Below, piece after piece: positions 6,880 to 7,718 of a DNA stretch of 7,718 nt. Each line of letters begins with the position of its first letter. Position 1 is the stretch's first letter. Below the pieces are notes generated by a model. The model was given only the letters and a program-made list of their open reading frames with translations. It was not told the origin of the DNA and made no database searches. This DNA is from Anaerolineae bacterium (GTDB lineage: Bacteria; Chloroflexota; Anaerolineae; DRVO01), in assembly GCA_012719195.1 (NCBI GenBank), contig JAAYAV010000357.1:1-7718 (forward strand). The letters run 5' to 3'. The translations under genes and the position numbers were made by a program.

Positions 6880-7144
6880 CCGCCAGCCTACTCGCCGGAG
6901 ATCCACGGCGAAGGGATATGAATGAGGCCCAGATCAGGGCCCTGAAGCATGCAGGACGTACCGGCAGTGCGAAGGCAGCCCGGGTTGCCCCAGGCCGGGG
7001 GAGTAGAGCGATGGTGACAGTCCGCGGGCCTCCGGGCTCAGTGCCCGGCTTGCACTCGCGGCGTTGATGTGATCGCTCACCCGGAGCAGTGGCTACAACA
7101 GGCGAGCTGTTTTTCGCCGCACCAGGCGGCGGCTGGCGCCCCTC
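6880..7144 (-). promoter_or_regulatory. Untranslated leader between the NusG paralogue and the Wzz-kinase gene
   Basis: These 265 bases are the only long gap in an otherwise tightly packed operon. I see no recognisable protein in them on either strand and no clear -35/-10 promoter pair on the minus strand. They hold several inverted repeats, listed separately where they stand out, plus smaller ones such as a 6-bp GC stem with a 5-base loop at 7115-7131 followed by AAAAA. An untranslated leader after an antiterminator gene is where a recruitment element for the factor, a conditional terminator or a secondary promoter would be expected. The canonical E. coli ops core (GGCGGTAG) is absent. The regulatory role is inferred from position. 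Confidence 0.45.
7030..7086 (-). other. Possible structured leader RNA: three-way junction with an alternative fold
   Basis: Read on the minus strand, CUCCGG (7086-7081) can pair with CCGGAG (7035-7030) to enclose two hairpins. One is GUGA-GCGA-UCAC (7080-7069), closed by a GNRA-type tetraloop. The other is AGUGC-AAGCCGG-GCACU (7056-7040). A competing fold is also perfect: CCGGGC-ACUGA-GCCCGG (7048-7032) uses bases from both the second hairpin and the outer stem, so the two cannot coexist. Mutually exclusive folds are characteristic of attenuators and riboswitches, but a GC-rich stretch offers many chance pairings. I could not match it to a known riboswitch class. Confidence 0.25.
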
Positions 7145-7154
7145 CTAGGGGCGC
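7136..7154 (-). other. Perfect 7-bp inverted repeat spanning the NusG-paralogue stop codon
   Basis: In the transcript, GCGCCCC pairs with GGGGCGC around a 5-base loop that contains the TAG stop of the NusG paralogue. No U-run follows on the minus strand (CAGCC comes next), so it is not an intrinsic terminator by the usual rule. It could be an mRNA-stabilising or pause hairpin, or a chance product of the GC-rich sequence. Confidence 0.4.
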
Positions 7155-7711
7155 GGCGCGATCGGACGTCCGTGGCCGCGCGTTCGCCGGGCCGGACGGC
7201 TCCGGCGCTCCAGACTGGCCGCCGGCACTGTCATGCGACTCGTCCGTCCAAGGAACTCCACCAGGACTCGTGCTCGCTCGGCGGGCTGAAGCGGCCCCTC
7301 GAAGATGGCGTCGAGCCCAGCAAGCGGGCCGGAACCAACATGGAGCATCTCGCCACGCTGGAACCAGTTCTCGGTGGACCATCCCTGGGCCTGGAGAGCG
7401 GAGACGCGTTCGCGAAGAGCGGCGATCGTCTCGTCCTCGACGACGGCGAGACGATCTCCGACGGTCAGCAATGAACGGAAGCCCGGGATGCGCCTAAGCT
7501 CCCGAAGATGCAACCTATCGGTTTCGCAGTGGAGGAAAAGGTAGCCGGGGAAGAGGGGGCTGGGAGCGCGGCGAGTCGGCTGCCTGCTACCAGCGGGCAG
7601 GAGCGGCAGGTATGTCTCTACCTGCCAGCCTTGGCCTTCGGCGGCCAGCAGGGCGGCGACTCTCGCCTCCGCCCGCGGCATACTATGGATAACAAACCAA
7701 CGCAGCGCCAT
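7145..7711 (-). CDS. Specialised NusG paralogue (RfaH/UpxY/LoaP-like transcription antiterminator)
   Basis: This 188-residue protein is read as a NusG-family elongation factor that binds RNA polymerase and reduces pausing or termination across a long operon. An NGN domain fills roughly residues 4-105: it opens with WFVIHSMPRAEARV, has YLPLLP at 34-39 and the LFPGYLFL segment at 53-60, which is typical of RfaH/UpxY-type paralogues. A KOW-like C-terminal domain spans about 117-168 (RGEMLHVGSGPLAGLDAIF). The last 20 residues are rich in Arg and Pro and look disordered. Housekeeping NusG normally sits beside secE and rplK; here the neighbours are polysaccharide genes, which is the classic setting of operon-specific paralogues. 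The ATG at 7711 is preferred because the NGN fold begins within a few residues; only 7 bases upstream are visible, so its ribosome site cannot be judged. The protein could act on this operon (inferred), but its target sequence is unknown. Confidence 0.88.
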   Translation of the reverse strand: MALRWFVIHSMPRAEARVAALLAAEGQGWQVETYLPLLPAGSRQPTRRAPSPLFPGYLFLHCETDRLHLRELRRIPGFRSLLTVGDRLAVVEDETIAALRERVSALQAQGWSTENWFQRGEMLHVGSGPLAGLDAIFEGPLQPAERARVLVEFLGRTSRMTVPAASLERRSRPARRTRGHGRPIAPRP

Positions 7712-7718
7712 CTGGAGA

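Noticed and set aside
6919..6945. The GGCCC-TGATCT-GGGCC hairpin just before the kinase gene, considered as a terminator or attenuator.
   Set aside because: The stem is 5 bp and is followed by TCATTCAT, not a U-run, and it overlaps a chance palindrome (CAGGGCCCTG). Support is too weak for a feature.
7029..7038. AGCCCGGAGG on the minus strand resembles part of the B12 box of cobalamin riboswitches, with GCCACTG upstream.
   Set aside because: The rest of the cobalamin core (the long upstream conserved segments and the expected spacing) is not present, and the neighbouring genes have nothing to do with cobalamin. The match is short and in GC-rich sequence.
6940..7080. A 46-codon open frame on the minus strand starting at a GTG at 7080 and ending near 6940 in the leader.
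   Set aside because: It has no ribosome site and no recognisable domain, and it overlaps the inverted repeats. There is no support for calling it a gene.
6961..7086. Considered a cyclic-di-GMP (GEMM) or cyclic-di-AMP (ydaO) riboswitch, which would suit a polysaccharide operon.
   Set aside because: The conserved GEMM segments (GGGCAAACC, GACGCAAAGCC) and the ydaO landmarks could not be found on the transcribed strand.
7097..7114. AACAG-GCGAG-CTGTT followed by TTT on the plus strand looks like a short terminator.
   Set aside because: The stem is only 5 bp with weak pairs, and no plus-strand gene precedes it. On the transcribed (minus) strand the T-run reads as A's.

Overview
The window is a single co-directional stretch of an extracellular polysaccharide (capsule, exopolysaccharide or O-antigen type) gene cluster. 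Every supportable gene lies on the minus strand, so it is transcribed from the right edge towards the left. The base composition is clearly GC-rich, start codons are a mix of ATG and GTG, and several neighbouring genes overlap. The chain-length/kinase protein is a single polypeptide of about 526 residues with a short extracytoplasmic domain, unlike the roughly 720-residue proteobacterial Wzc. These features fit a high-GC environmental bacterium such as a member of Chloroflexota, but this is only an impression: there is no rRNA or marker gene in the window.

Layout in the direction of transcription: (1) a specialised NusG paralogue (RfaH/UpxY/LoaP-like) at 7711-7145; (2) a 265-base non-coding leader, 7144-6880, with several inverted repeats; (3) a Wzz-BY-kinase fusion, 6879-5299; (4) an initiating polyprenyl-phosphate sugar-1-phosphate transferase, 5260-4511; (5) a Gfo/Idh/MocA sugar-nucleotide oxidoreductase, 4465-3449; (6) a left-handed beta-helix acetyltransferase of WbpD/WlbB type, 3455-2952; (7) a polytopic Wzy/WaaL-family membrane protein, 2955-1477; (8) a DegT/DnrJ/EryC1/StrS PLP aminotransferase, 1519-362; (9) the N-terminal 118 codons of a second hexapeptide acyltransferase, 354-1, cut by the window edge.

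As a working model, the NusG paralogue modifies RNA polymerase so that it reads through the long operon. The phosphotransferase loads the first sugar phosphate on undecaprenyl phosphate. The oxidoreductase, aminotransferase and acetyltransferase together make an N-acetylated amino-sugar nucleotide (oxidise, transaminate, acetylate, by analogy with the WbpB/WbpE/WbpD logic). The Wzy-family protein polymerises lipid-linked repeats, and the Wzz-BY-kinase sets chain length and drives export through cycles of tyrosine phosphorylation. The left-edge acyltransferase probably decorates a sugar. No flippase (Wzx), no elongating glycosyltransferase and no outer-membrane exporter lie in the window; they are expected beyond the left edge.

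No stretch longer than 300 bases lacks a gene. The plus strand carries open frames, but these are antisense shadows of the genes above. I found no convincing insertion sequence, CRISPR array, tRNA or rRNA. Most of the window is a recognisable Wzy-dependent cluster. The least explained part is the leader between the NusG paralogue and the kinase gene.
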